A stretch of DNA of 64,000 nt, taken from positions 1,297,791-1,361,790 of the forward strand of contig NC_018312.1 of NCBI RefSeq assembly GCF_000234665.1, read 5' to 3'. This DNA is from Leishmania mexicana MHOM/GT/2001/U1103 (lineage: Eukaryota; Euglenozoa; Kinetoplastea; Trypanosomatida; Trypanosomatidae). The notes below the pieces were generated by a model. That model was not told the origin of the DNA. It made no database searches and worked only from the letters and a program-made list of their open reading frames with translations. Both the position numbers and the translations under genes were made by a program. Each line of letters begins with the position of its first letter. Positions within the stretch are counted from its first letter, which is position 1. Below, in pieces: positions 28,392-38,400 of this stretch.

Positions 28392-31136
28392 ATGTCGGGC
28401 ACATCGAAGCTGCGATGGGCTCACTATGACGGCGTCTACCAGCCCGCGCTGCACATCCCCGCAGAGGAGATTACCGAGACGGAGCTGCCGGCGGGCTACT
28501 CAGCCGTTTACCTGCTCGGACTCGACAGCACCGTAATGGTGTCCAACGCGGACCTCAGCCCCTACGACCCCCATGATACGGCTAAGGCATCGCACCCGGC
28601 GGTTGCTCTCGGTGTGGCCACGGCGCAGCAGATTCTGGACGGGTTTCAGGCCATCGAGGACGGCAGCACCGCAGAGACCCAGCACGCCCAGCAGTGGCCG
28701 CACAATGACGAAGCAGAGGGGCCCTCGGGCACCTTCCTACTCGAGGACGACGACGATGGCGGCCATGCACACGGTCGCAGCAGCGCCAGCCGCAGCCGCC
28801 ATGAAGAGAAGCAGCAGCGAAAGCGGGAAAAGAAGGCGGCCAAGGAGGCGAGGAAGGCAACCAAGGCGGCCGTCAAGCGCGAGCGCGAGGAGATCACGTC
28901 CGTGCCGGCGGTGCGGCACCGTGACGACGCAGATAGCGACGGCGACAGTGATGATGAGCTTCTCGCGGCAATGGCCATCGAAAACAAGTACAGGCAGGAG
29001 CGCGATCCCAGCTCGGCCAGCGGAGGCGAGAACGCCGGTGCAAGCAGCGGGAAGAAGAGCAAGTCGAAGAAGGAGCGCGACGACGGCGCGTGGGCAGCGC
29101 TCGAGGCAGACCTCTTCTCCGACGAGGAGGCCGGGGACGAAGAGAGCGAAGGCAACGACTCTGGCCAGTACGATGCCGACAGCGCTTGGCGCCAGCAGCG
29201 AGGTGTCCGCGCTGGAAAGCGAATGGGGCAGGCGCTGTCAGCGCTCAATATGACCCGGGCAGCGCCGGACATTCCCGGTCTCTCAACGTCGTGCCCCTAC
29301 GCGTACCCATACCTGATGGAGATCGACTACGAGTACCGGCAGCTGGCGCAGGAGGCGGCCAACGAGGGGCTACTGCTCACAAAGCAAGAGGGCGAAGTTG
29401 TGCGCGAGATTGACGCGGAGCTGCGCCGCAAGGCGGCGGAGCGGGTGTACCTTCAGTCGGTGCTGGAGCAGCGCCTTCAGCAACAGGAGAAGGGGCAGGA
29501 GGGAGTGGCGTCGACGGCTGCGAGCAACGAAGTGGATGCGCTGTCGGAGGCAATCAGGAAGTTGGACGCGCCGCCTAGTGTGGCTAATGTGGTGCGCCGC
29601 CTTGTCTCCAAGCAGGTGTCGGCATCTACCGCCGCGTTTGACCGCTATGCCGCGGCGCGGGCGCGGCGTGCGGTGCAGCGGCGCACCCGCACCTTTCAGG
29701 ACACGTCCGTCATCACGCTGCTCGAACAGCTGCGCGCCGTCGCCGCGACACCGCGCGAGGACGCTGCGGATGTGATGCGCAAGTACGTCCAGCAGCGTCA
29801 CCAGCATGAGGAGATGAAGTCCAACATGCGTGGTCTCACAAAGACCGGCTTCTACGCGGTGCCGAAGCCGATGGAGAAGTGGAGGCGCGGGCGGGACATG
29901 ATGCTGCTCTTGAACGCCGGTGCAGAGGCGCAGAAGGTGCGGCCTACGTCCTACATCTCGCAAACGTACTCGACGATGCGGGAGCGCATGCGAGACCACG
30001 CCGAGAAGTGCTTTGACCGCATGGCTGTAGCAGCTCGCGACGGCGCCTCTTTCCTCGACCCGAACAGCTTCGCCGGCACCAGCACTGCATTCATGTCGTC
30101 CTCCTCCTCCACGCCCGCGGCGCTGCCGCTATTGGCGCAGCAGCATCTGATCCAGCACCAGCAGCAGCAGAGCCGCCTGAACGCCGCCAAAGCGGTGCAC
30201 CGGCGCGAAGCGTTTTTCCAGTTTCACAGCCTGCGCTGTGACACGGAGGCCCCGGTGACGCTCGAATCCGTGCCCCTAAACGCCGGCTTTGCCGCGGCCA
30301 GCACGCTGGCGCCAGGATTTCTAGAATCGGTGGGCGAGACCGCAGCCCTGGGCAGTCGCGCTGCGTCTCTCGGCCGAGGAGGCGAGGACGCCTCAATCCA
30401 CACGGAGGATGGCACGTCTCTGTCCTACTCCACGCACAGCGCAGCACCCAGCTCCTACCCCTATCTGTTCGACCACGAACCGCGCTCGCGCCGTCCACAC
30501 CATCGTCGAAGCAGTCGGGGCAGCGTGAGCGGGCTCTCGTCGGATGTGGAGGGGGCGTCTGTGAACACGTCTCGGGCGACGTCTGTGGCCTCGGCGTACA
30601 GCGGAAACGGCGAGGATGACAAGGCCAAGGAGCACCGCCGCCGCGGCCGCTCTGCGGGCAAGCGCGGCGCGACAGCAGCAGCGACTGAGAACGGCGCCGC
30701 AGGCACCGCACCCGCGGACTGGCGCTCGAATGCGAAGCGCAGTATTATGGAGCAGCTGACCCTCTACCGCCGTGGTAAGCACGGCAAGCCGGCAGTGCTG
30801 AACGACGAGCAGTGTCGCGAGATGTGCCGGTTGCTTCTGGATCGCGCCATGCGTGCCGAGGCGGAGCGGCAGGGGATGTCCCTCGCGGTTCAGTCGAACA
30901 ACATCGCGGCGCGCTTCACCAAGGTGACGGAGAAGCGGCTCAAGAAGAGCGTCGACCACTACCTGGAGAGGCAGCTGCAGCAGGGCACCTTATTCTCCAA
31001 GTCAGCGACCTCTGCAGGGGGTGCGCTCGGCGCGTCCGCGGTTGGTGTCCTCGGTACGGGCGCAGTGCTGCCGCAAGACACAGCTGCCGAGGCACGCCAG
31101 CGCGCGGTGGCCGACACGCCTATCTACGAGGATTAG
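28392..31136 (+). CDS. PWWP-like and SRI-like domain protein (putative chromatin/transcription factor)
   Basis: The product has 914 residues from the ATG at 28392. The frame is open a further 94 codons upstream, but without another ATG and through UTR-like sequence. Residues 1-60 resemble a PWWP/Tudor fold: the WAHYDGVYQPAL segment matches the WAKxxGYPxWPA pattern, and YLLGLDSTVMVSNADLSPYD matches the family's FFG...L.PY ending. A highly charged region (about 115-270) follows, with acidic clusters and Lys/Arg/Ala stretches that could be nuclear localisation signals. Helical segments run at about 360-560. Residues about 776-862 (SIMEQLTLYRRG, a spacer, EMCRLLLDRAMRAEAE, then a Lys-rich helix) follow the pattern of the SRI domain that binds the RNA polymerase II C-terminal tail in Set2. 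Both assignments were made by eye. No SET, zinc or helicase motif is present. Confidence 0.8.
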   Translation: MSGTSKLRWAHYDGVYQPALHIPAEEITETELPAGYSAVYLLGLDSTVMVSNADLSPYDPHDTAKASHPAVALGVATAQQILDGFQAIEDGSTAETQHAQQWPHNDEAEGPSGTFLLEDDDDGGHAHGRSSASRSRHEEKQQRKREKKAAKEARKATKAAVKREREEITSVPAVRHRDDADSDGDSDDELLAAMAIENKYRQERDPSSASGGENAGASSGKKSKSKKERDDGAWAALEADLFSDEEAGDEESEGNDSGQYDADSAWRQQRGVRAGKRMGQALSALNMTRAAPDIPGLSTSCPYAYPYLMEIDYEYRQLAQEAANEGLLLTKQEGEVVREIDAELRRKAAERVYLQSVLEQRLQQQEKGQEGVASTAASNEVDALSEAIRKLDAPPSVANVVRRLVSKQVSASTAAFDRYAAARARRAVQRRTRTFQDTSVITLLEQLRAVAATPREDAADVMRKYVQQRHQHEEMKSNMRGLTKTGFYAVPKPMEKWRRGRDMMLLLNAGAEAQKVRPTSYISQTYSTMRERMRDHAEKCFDRMAVAARDGASFLDPNSFAGTSTAFMSSSSSTPAALPLLAQQHLIQHQQQQSRLNAAKAVHRREAFFQFHSLRCDTEAPVTLESVPLNAGFAAASTLAPGFLESVGETAALGSRAASLGRGGEDASIHTEDGTSLSYSTHSAAPSSYPYLFDHEPRSRRPHHRRSSRGSVSGLSSDVEGASVNTSRATSVASAYSGNGEDDKAKEHRRRGRSAGKRGATAAATENGAAGTAPADWRSNAKRSIMEQLTLYRRGKHGKPAVLNDEQCREMCRLLLDRAMRAEAERQGMSLAVQSNNIAARFTKVTEKRLKKSVDHYLERQLQQGTLFSKSATSAGGALGASAVGVLGTGAVLPQDTAAEARQRAVADTPIYED

Positions 31137-31397
31137 CATCACACCATTCGTGCGTGTCCCTGTGGCTTGCCAGAGAGCGAGGGGTGGCGAGGTGCCACAC
31201 ATCGCTGCTGATGCCGTGAGCATAGGGACGCGCGCCACCGGGGTCGGTTGAGTGCGTGCGGGTCACTGCTGCTGCCGCGTGCGAAAGTGTGCTTGTATGT
31301 GCACGACACGTTTCCTCCCCCCCCCCTACGCCGTGTGTTGGTCTCTCGTTGCACCTCTGTCCTTCTCGTGTATCCGTCTGCGCGCGTCTTGTATGTA

Positions 31398-31402
31398 TTT
31401 GT

Positions 31403-31436
<34 letters not shown>

Positions 31437-31437
31437 C
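31398..31437 (+). repeat. (GT)n microsatellite
   Basis: GT dinucleotides repeat almost without interruption within the 3' flank of the PWWP/SRI-like gene. Confidence 0.95.
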
Positions 31438-32314
31438 TGATGCACTCCCCCATCACCACCACCACCCCTGCCCCCGACCCCAATCCGTCTTCCCTGTCCT
31501 ACATCCACAGCTCTGCATGGCGCCATCTCTGGATTTCCATTGTTGAGAAGGGAGGCGGCGGCGGTTCCCATCCCTCTCCCCCTGTCCCTCTGTGTCGGTG
31601 TCCTTGAGCTAACAACAACGCAGTCTGCGCCCGTCTGTGCCTCTCATAAAATAAACACCGAGGAAAGCCTACGAACAAGAGCAAGAGGAGGGAGGGGGGC
31701 GGCAGTCCATCGCGGCGCCGCGGCTCCTGCCCCTCCCCCTCCTCCCTACGGTAACCACCATAGGTTCTTGCGATGAAGAAGGTTGGCACGTGAGTAACAG
31801 CACGGTTCTGTGGCTGCACGGGTTCGAGGGCCTTCTGAAGCAGATCATGGAGAAAGCTGTTTCTGTGTGTTCGCCACCGAAGTCACTGCCCGAGTGCCCC
31901 AGAAGTGTCATACCCGAGGGGATGGAGGAGGAGGGGAGGGGGGAGGCTGAGGGAGAGACGAGGCAGAAGGACGGCTGCGACGGCAAGGGTGGCCGGCGGC
32001 TGCGTCCCCTCCCCCTCTTCCGCATCACATACACACGCCTCCTCCCCTCCCCTACCTACCCACTCGCTCTCCCCCTTTTATGTCCCATCTATGTGCATGT
32101 GTGTCCGTCATTCTCTGTTCTACCACTGGCGTCTGTGCCACCCCACCCCCACCTCACCCCTCACCACCACCTTGTTGATGTTGCCGGTGTTGTTATGCAT
32201 CATAGCTCTAAAAGCCAGTGTGTGCGTGTGTGCCTCAGTCAATTTTTAACTAAGGGGGTCCTCTTGCCCTACCTCACCCCCACCTCTGACTGTCACCTGT
32301 AATCGAACCGGACG

Positions 32315-32338
32315 CACACACACACACACACACACACA
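32315..32338 (+). repeat. (CA)n microsatellite
   Basis: A pure CA run about 70 bases before the ATG of the 2408-residue protein gene, probably within or next to its 5' UTR. Confidence 0.95.
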
Positions 32339-32410
32339 TACACATCCCTTCGCCTTTCGCGTCCCCCTCCCCCGTGTGCGACGTGGCCCGCGGGTTCGAT
32401 AGCGGCCACA

Positions 32411-35400
32411 ATGATCGCGTGTGCGGCATTACAGCGACTGGAGCGGTACGGCTCTCTCGGGCTGAAGCGGCACAGCACAGAGGATTTTGTGAGTACGTCG
32501 CTCAAGGACGCGCGACGAGCGAACATCTATGCCCTGACCCTACTGAGCACGTGGAAGGAGGCGCTGCAGGCCGTCCGCGGCGGCGACGTCAAGGGTGTCG
32601 AAGATGTGTCGAATGCACCAGTTCGCTACACAGACGCGCTCGTCTACGCTGTCAGCTTCGCGGTGGCCCTCACCACGCAGCACTTGTTCGAAGTCAGCAC
32701 CGCCACAGCTGCTTGTCTTATCTTCACGGACGCCTACGCCCAGGCGCTGGAGCTTTTGACATTGCTGAAGGAGATGACGGTGGCGATCGGCAGCGGCCGT
32801 GCTCTGCGGAGCAACGCCTCATCGGACGACTTCACAAAGGCGGTGGCACATCTTCTCACGAGCAGCACGGACCTCGCCCTCTTACTGCTGGGCGGCGTCT
32901 CGACCTCCTCTGACACCGCTACCCAGGAAGTACAGGAGTCGCAACCGGGTACCAGCGGCACTGAACAGCAGCAGCAGCAGCAACAGCGGGAGGCGATCCT
33001 CGCGCAGGCGCTCGTGTTGGTGGCTGCGACGGCGCAGATGCTGCGGCGCGTGCAGGCAAGCTATCCCGTCAGCGACCTTTATCACACCCGCCCCTGCGCT
33101 GCACTCCTGAAGACTGTCGCGAACAAGCACAAGCAACTCCAACAGCGGCTCAAGCACGCCAGTGGCAGCAGCGACGCTGCCACAGAACAGGCACGGCGCA
33201 CTGCGCAGAAGAAGGCATGCAGTGGAGCTGCGAAGGGCACAACGGTGCATCAGGCAACTGCGACACGTGCACCGGCGCTGCTGGATGTGCTTCGCCGCTA
33301 CATCCAGCTGTGTGCGCGGCGCTCAATCTCAGCAACTCCACAAGAGTCAGGGGCCGCCCCATCCGCCAGCGCGTCGGCCGCCAGCCTCTTTTCCATCTTC
33401 TCTCTCTCCCAGCGCCTCGGCATGCTGCACGGCGCGCTCGATGCCGTCAAAGCGCTTCCGAAGGGGCTCGCGGCGCAGCTCTGCGGTGCCTGCGAGGGCG
33501 TGGAGTACTGGCTGAGCCAGCTCCTGTCCAGTACCGCGTGCAACCGTGCGACTCGTTACGTCGTGTACTTCCGCGAGGACGAACTACGACTGATCCAGCA
33601 CAATGTTCGCCAGGCCTCCGAGTACGCGCTGTACACCTTCGCCACTACGCCACCGGTCGACCCAGGGCTTGTGGAGCCGCTGTTGAAGGACGGCGTTGCT
33701 GCCGACAGCAACGACGACGTCATGCATGCGCGCGCGGCTCTCGTGCTTGCGCAGTGGTGCGTGAGCGCACCCTTCTTTTTCGAGAGCTTCTGCCAAGGTG
33801 AATCGTGGGCCTCCTTTGCGCAGGAGCAGCGGCGACTTGTGTTGCTGCAGCAGTCCCGCGCCCGCCGCGGACTCGAGAGGGAGTCGCGTCGGCAGCAGCG
33901 GAAAGCGAGGGCAAAACAAAAGGCGATGTATCTGGACGAAGAGCACAGCAGTCGGTCTTCCTCGGTGTCCTGCGGCTCCAGCGATGCCGCCTCAGTGCAC
34001 AGCAGTGGCTCCGACTCTGCGTCCTCGGCTGGCGACCGCCAGCAGCGGCAGCGACAGCGCGGCAACGGCAGCAGTGGTGACGAAACGGCATCTCTCCTCT
34101 CCCTTCAAACGGCGAGCCACGTGGGTCACGCTGGCGGTAGCGTCTGCGGTAGTGTGACGTCACTCGCCAGTCGTGTGTCGCTTCTCTCGACGCTCTCCAA
34201 GCACTCGGCGGCCTCCTATCTTTCCTTTATCTCCGTACTTCAGCCATCGATCACCGCCGGCTCAGCAGCGGGTGGTGTTGGCGCTGGTGGTAGCGCTGAC
34301 GGCGATGGCGAAGCTGGCGCAGATCGACAGATGCACGAATCCGAGGATGGCAACACAAACCTTCCTCTCATCCTGCTCGAGCAGCTCGCTTTGAGTCTTC
34401 ATCGCTTCATGGAGGCCTACCCGGCAGAGCTGCTAGACCGCTACGGGCTGCGCAGTGTATCATGGAGCAGCATCGCACGCATGTTCGCCACTGTGGAGAA
34501 GTCTCTCGTCAACACAACGGCCTTGACAGCAGCGGCAGCACAACGTCAGACGAATCACTTTCACAGCGATCGGGAACCGCAGCAGCCGCTCTTCAACCTC
34601 GCGCAAGACATCCGCTACAACAAGGGGATGGGGTACGAGTGTCTGGGCTTGCTGTTTGCGAAGGTAGTGGCCCCGCTGCTGGACCCCACGTCATCGCGTG
34701 TGATCACGTCGACGCCATGGTCGCCAACGCAGCCGCATCGACTTCGCAGATCCACAGGCGAGACAAGGGAGAGCGATGAGGACGACAGCGGCGGTGCCCA
34801 CAGCGACGGCGACCGCACCGAAGAAGGGTTTTTCGCCAACGCCGCCGCGGCTGCAGCCACTGTGGGACGCGCGGTGCTGACCATCGACGACGACCCCGCG
34901 ACACGCGCCGCCGTGGAGGCGGCCCTGTCGAGGTGCTTGACGGCGTACGAGACGGTGGCGCCGCAGGTGGTGGATATGAACCTCCCCACCATCCTCCGCC
35001 TTGCTGCGCGCACCGCGGCCACGTCAGCGGGGTCGACCACCTCACTCCGCGTCTCCCCGACGCTCTCGTCTCTGTCGATTGTGTTGGTGGACTTTGTGCG
35101 CGACGTCACGGCTCGTCTGGGCCGCGGTAACGACCTGCCGCACCTTGTCGATGCCCTGCTCCGGCGGGGCGACTTTGCTGCTAACGCGAGCGCCGCATCC
35201 GCCGCCTCTGCGGTCGTGGACGGCAGCGGCGATACGGCGTCCGCTATCCGCTCGCTGCGTGCGGTCTTTTCGCTTCCCCCGGTACGGCAGGCAGTTATGG
35301 AAGCCGCCGGGACGTCACTCGACCCAGAAAGCCTTCTGCGGCGGCTGAGCGGCGTCGCGGCGGAGCTCGAGGAAGACGACAAGGGCAGCAACAGCCGCCG

Positions 35401-38400
35401 CGCTCACGATGAGGAGGAAGGGGACATGCCGTCCACTGCACGGCCTTGCTGGGAGGACGATGACGCTCGAGTGCAGCGCACGCTTCTGGCGCTGGAGCTC
35501 ATGGAAGCGCTTCTCGCTGGGGTCACGCCGACGTGCGTCTCTGCGAGCGCGGTGCTGGAGCAAACAACGCAACTGGAGCTGTTACTCAGCTCATCATTCA
35601 TGGCTGCAGTGGAGGAGACGAAGTACAGTTACGGTGACGCGTTGGACGACAGGCGTCTGCTCATGATCCAGCACATGTACACGATCCGTCAGTGCCGTGC
35701 AGTGACAATCTTTTGCCTGCAGGACCTCGGCACCCAGCAGGTCCACGACTACCTCCGCATGCTCGAGGATGCCCTGTGGCAGCTCACGAGTCACGTGGGC
35801 AACCTTGTTGGCTCGCTGACACTGGCGGAGTTGCAGCCGTTGCTGCGACCACATCCAGCGCGGTATGGCGGCAGCGACGTCCTTGCATCGTCGTCGTCGG
35901 TGCTGGAAGAGATCCAGGTGCAGCTCCTGCCCCCGTCGCTCATCCTGCAGCGCCTGTCGCTAGCGCGCGCAGTGACCGTCGCCCTCGGCACCCACGCAGG
36001 CCCTGCAGAGGAGCTCCGGGACATGGTGTCGCATCTGTGGGACTGCCTCGGACAGGACGGGCACGACGCAGATGAGGCAACAACGCCGCCGCAGCGGCCG
36101 TCGGGTAGTGTGTCGCTGTGGTTGGCGAATCAGATGACTGCCGACGAGTGGGTCAGCTTGGTGGCGCTCGGCAAGGAGAAGCATGCGCGCTCCTCGATGA
36201 TGGCGCTCCTTCTGCGCTCCGCCGCTTTAACTGCCGCAGAGACGACAGAGACGCCGGCGTGGATGTCGCGGTGTCTGCAGTGCATCCCTGGAACAGTGCT
36301 GCGCGCACTTGTCGACGCATTCGTGTCGCTCTCCGTTGAGGATCTCTGCGCGGCGTCCCTCGCGAAGGCATCGTCGCCGTCCGCACGTCGGCAGCTCAAG
36401 CTGGCACAGCGGCAGTGGATGGCTCTCACGACATCGCTCGTGGCAGCGTACGCGGTGGTGGGCCACAACCCGTACTGGCCCTCGGTGGTCGCGCACACAG
36501 TGCGCTCGGTGACGCATGTGGCGCGGGTGTGGCAGAAGCACGCGAACGAGCGGCTTGGTAGCGCTGTCGAAACATCTGCACAGGCCCCTCCACACTCTAC
36601 CGCGGCGCACATCTTCGCGCTGCTCACGCAGCAGCTCATCTCGCTGCTTCTGTGTACGCTGCGTAGTGAGCCACGCGCCGCAGAGGTGCTCCGCCGGGTG
36701 CTGCTGACGTTAGCGAGGGAGTCGGCGGTCCCATCTTCATCGGCAGCAGGGCCATCAGCCCCGGTCCTGTCGCGCAGTGGCATGTCCGTGGCCTACGTAG
36801 AAGCATTGAAGGTGCCGGCAGCATCACTCAGTGACCTGAGTGCGCCAGCCATGCTGACGGCGTCCGACCCCACCACCGCGGCCGACGGAGGAGGATCGGC
36901 GGAGGTCGTTGCCGCCTTAAAGGACTTGACGTTCGAGGATGAAGTGCGCGACGTCTGCACCCAACTCTTCACCGCGTCCTTCGTGAAGCGCATCTTCACT
37001 GTGACAGACCTGTGTAGTGACAGCGCGGCGGCAGCCATGTCGTTGCCCTTGGCCACGACCACTGCTGCCATCCGTGCTAGCATGATGACGCTCGCGCTGC
37101 TCTACCAGGTCTGTGTAGCCACCGCGCAGGCATCTTGGCGGGCCAAGGCAACTGACGGCAGCCTGGAGGCGTTGGTGCAGACGCCAGCGGTCGTGTTCCT
37201 GCACACCGTCGCCAGTAGCTTTCACGCACGCGGCGCTGCGAGAGCGCCAAGAAATGGCGCCTCCTCTGACGCGACAGTCGATGTTGTGTTGGCGCCCTTT
37301 CTCGAGCAGTTCCGCGCTCATGACGCGGAGCACCCAGAGCACTATTTGTTCGTCCACATCGCATCTGCCGCCACAGCAGGCGAGAAGCGGCGCAGAACGC
37401 GCGACAGGACAGACACCGACGCTGGTGGCACCGACCGCGCTGCCGGTGACGCTGTCCCCCTTCGGACAGCGATCGTTGCACCGTCAAGTGCTCTGGAGAC
37501 GGTGGAGGAGTTGTGGCGTGGCCAACTGCGATCGGCGGCGTGTACTGTGATGCGTCTCAGCGACGCAGCAGAGAGTGAGCCCGACTCGTGCGCCCCCGCG
37601 CTGCAAAGAGCGTGTCTCACGTTTCACCAGCTCTTCGCGTGTATGTGGTCGAGTGCTCACTTCCGGAAGCACCAGGTGTCCAAGGGTGCTGGCAGTTGTA
37701 CCGGTGGCGGCGGCGGTGACTCGAAGCGTGCTCGCAGCAACGGCGACAGCGAGCCGACAGCGCACCAGAGCGGTCTCGCGGGGGATGTCGACGCATTCCT
37801 CGCTGCAGTGCTCGGTGGCCCGCGCGCGCCTGGGGATGGCAGCAGAGACGCAGTCAGACGTGTGACAGGTAGCGAGCTGCGCTATCAGCTGGCGGACTTC
37901 TTTGGAGTGACGGCGACAGCGACGGGCGGAGCGGCGCGTGTTGTTGAACGCTCGCGCTACCCGTGTGACCGAATGTGGATGCGGCTGTCGAGTGTTGGAG
38001 GTGAGGCAGGCGTCTGTGCGCTGTGGCTCCTGTGGAAGCTTCAATGCGTTTCGGCCGCCCTCACTGACCGGCCTGCGACGGTCGATGGCGTCCAGGGCGA
38101 CTCGCAGACGCGCATGAGGACGTTCCTATGCGCCTACTACGACTTGAACGCCAGCCTCACAGGCGGTGCAGCGACGGCGGCCACCACCACCACCACCGCT
38201 TACACACGCGTGGTGACGGCGCTGCGGGCGTCGCCGGAGACGCTCCGCATTCTCCCTGCTGAGGAGGCACCGCCGCTCTTGCATGAACACGTCCATGACC
38301 TGCTGACGCGCACTATTCCCGGAGCGTCGCCTCGTGCGAGCGCTGCCGCGAGCTCGTTCGCGTTGGCAGCTCCTGCAGCGGCGGAGCTGATTGTGCACCT

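Larger units (their letters stand above)
31137..32410 (+). other. Intergenic region
   Basis: It contains a GT run at about 31398-31437, a CA run at about 32315-32338, a purine-rich patch near 31920-31980 and CT/CCACC-rich sequence. No gene is seen. Confidence 0.7.

Noticed and set aside
32385..32402. GGTTCGAT-like sequence resembling a tRNA B box
   Set aside because: The match is incomplete and no A box or cloverleaf could be built around it.
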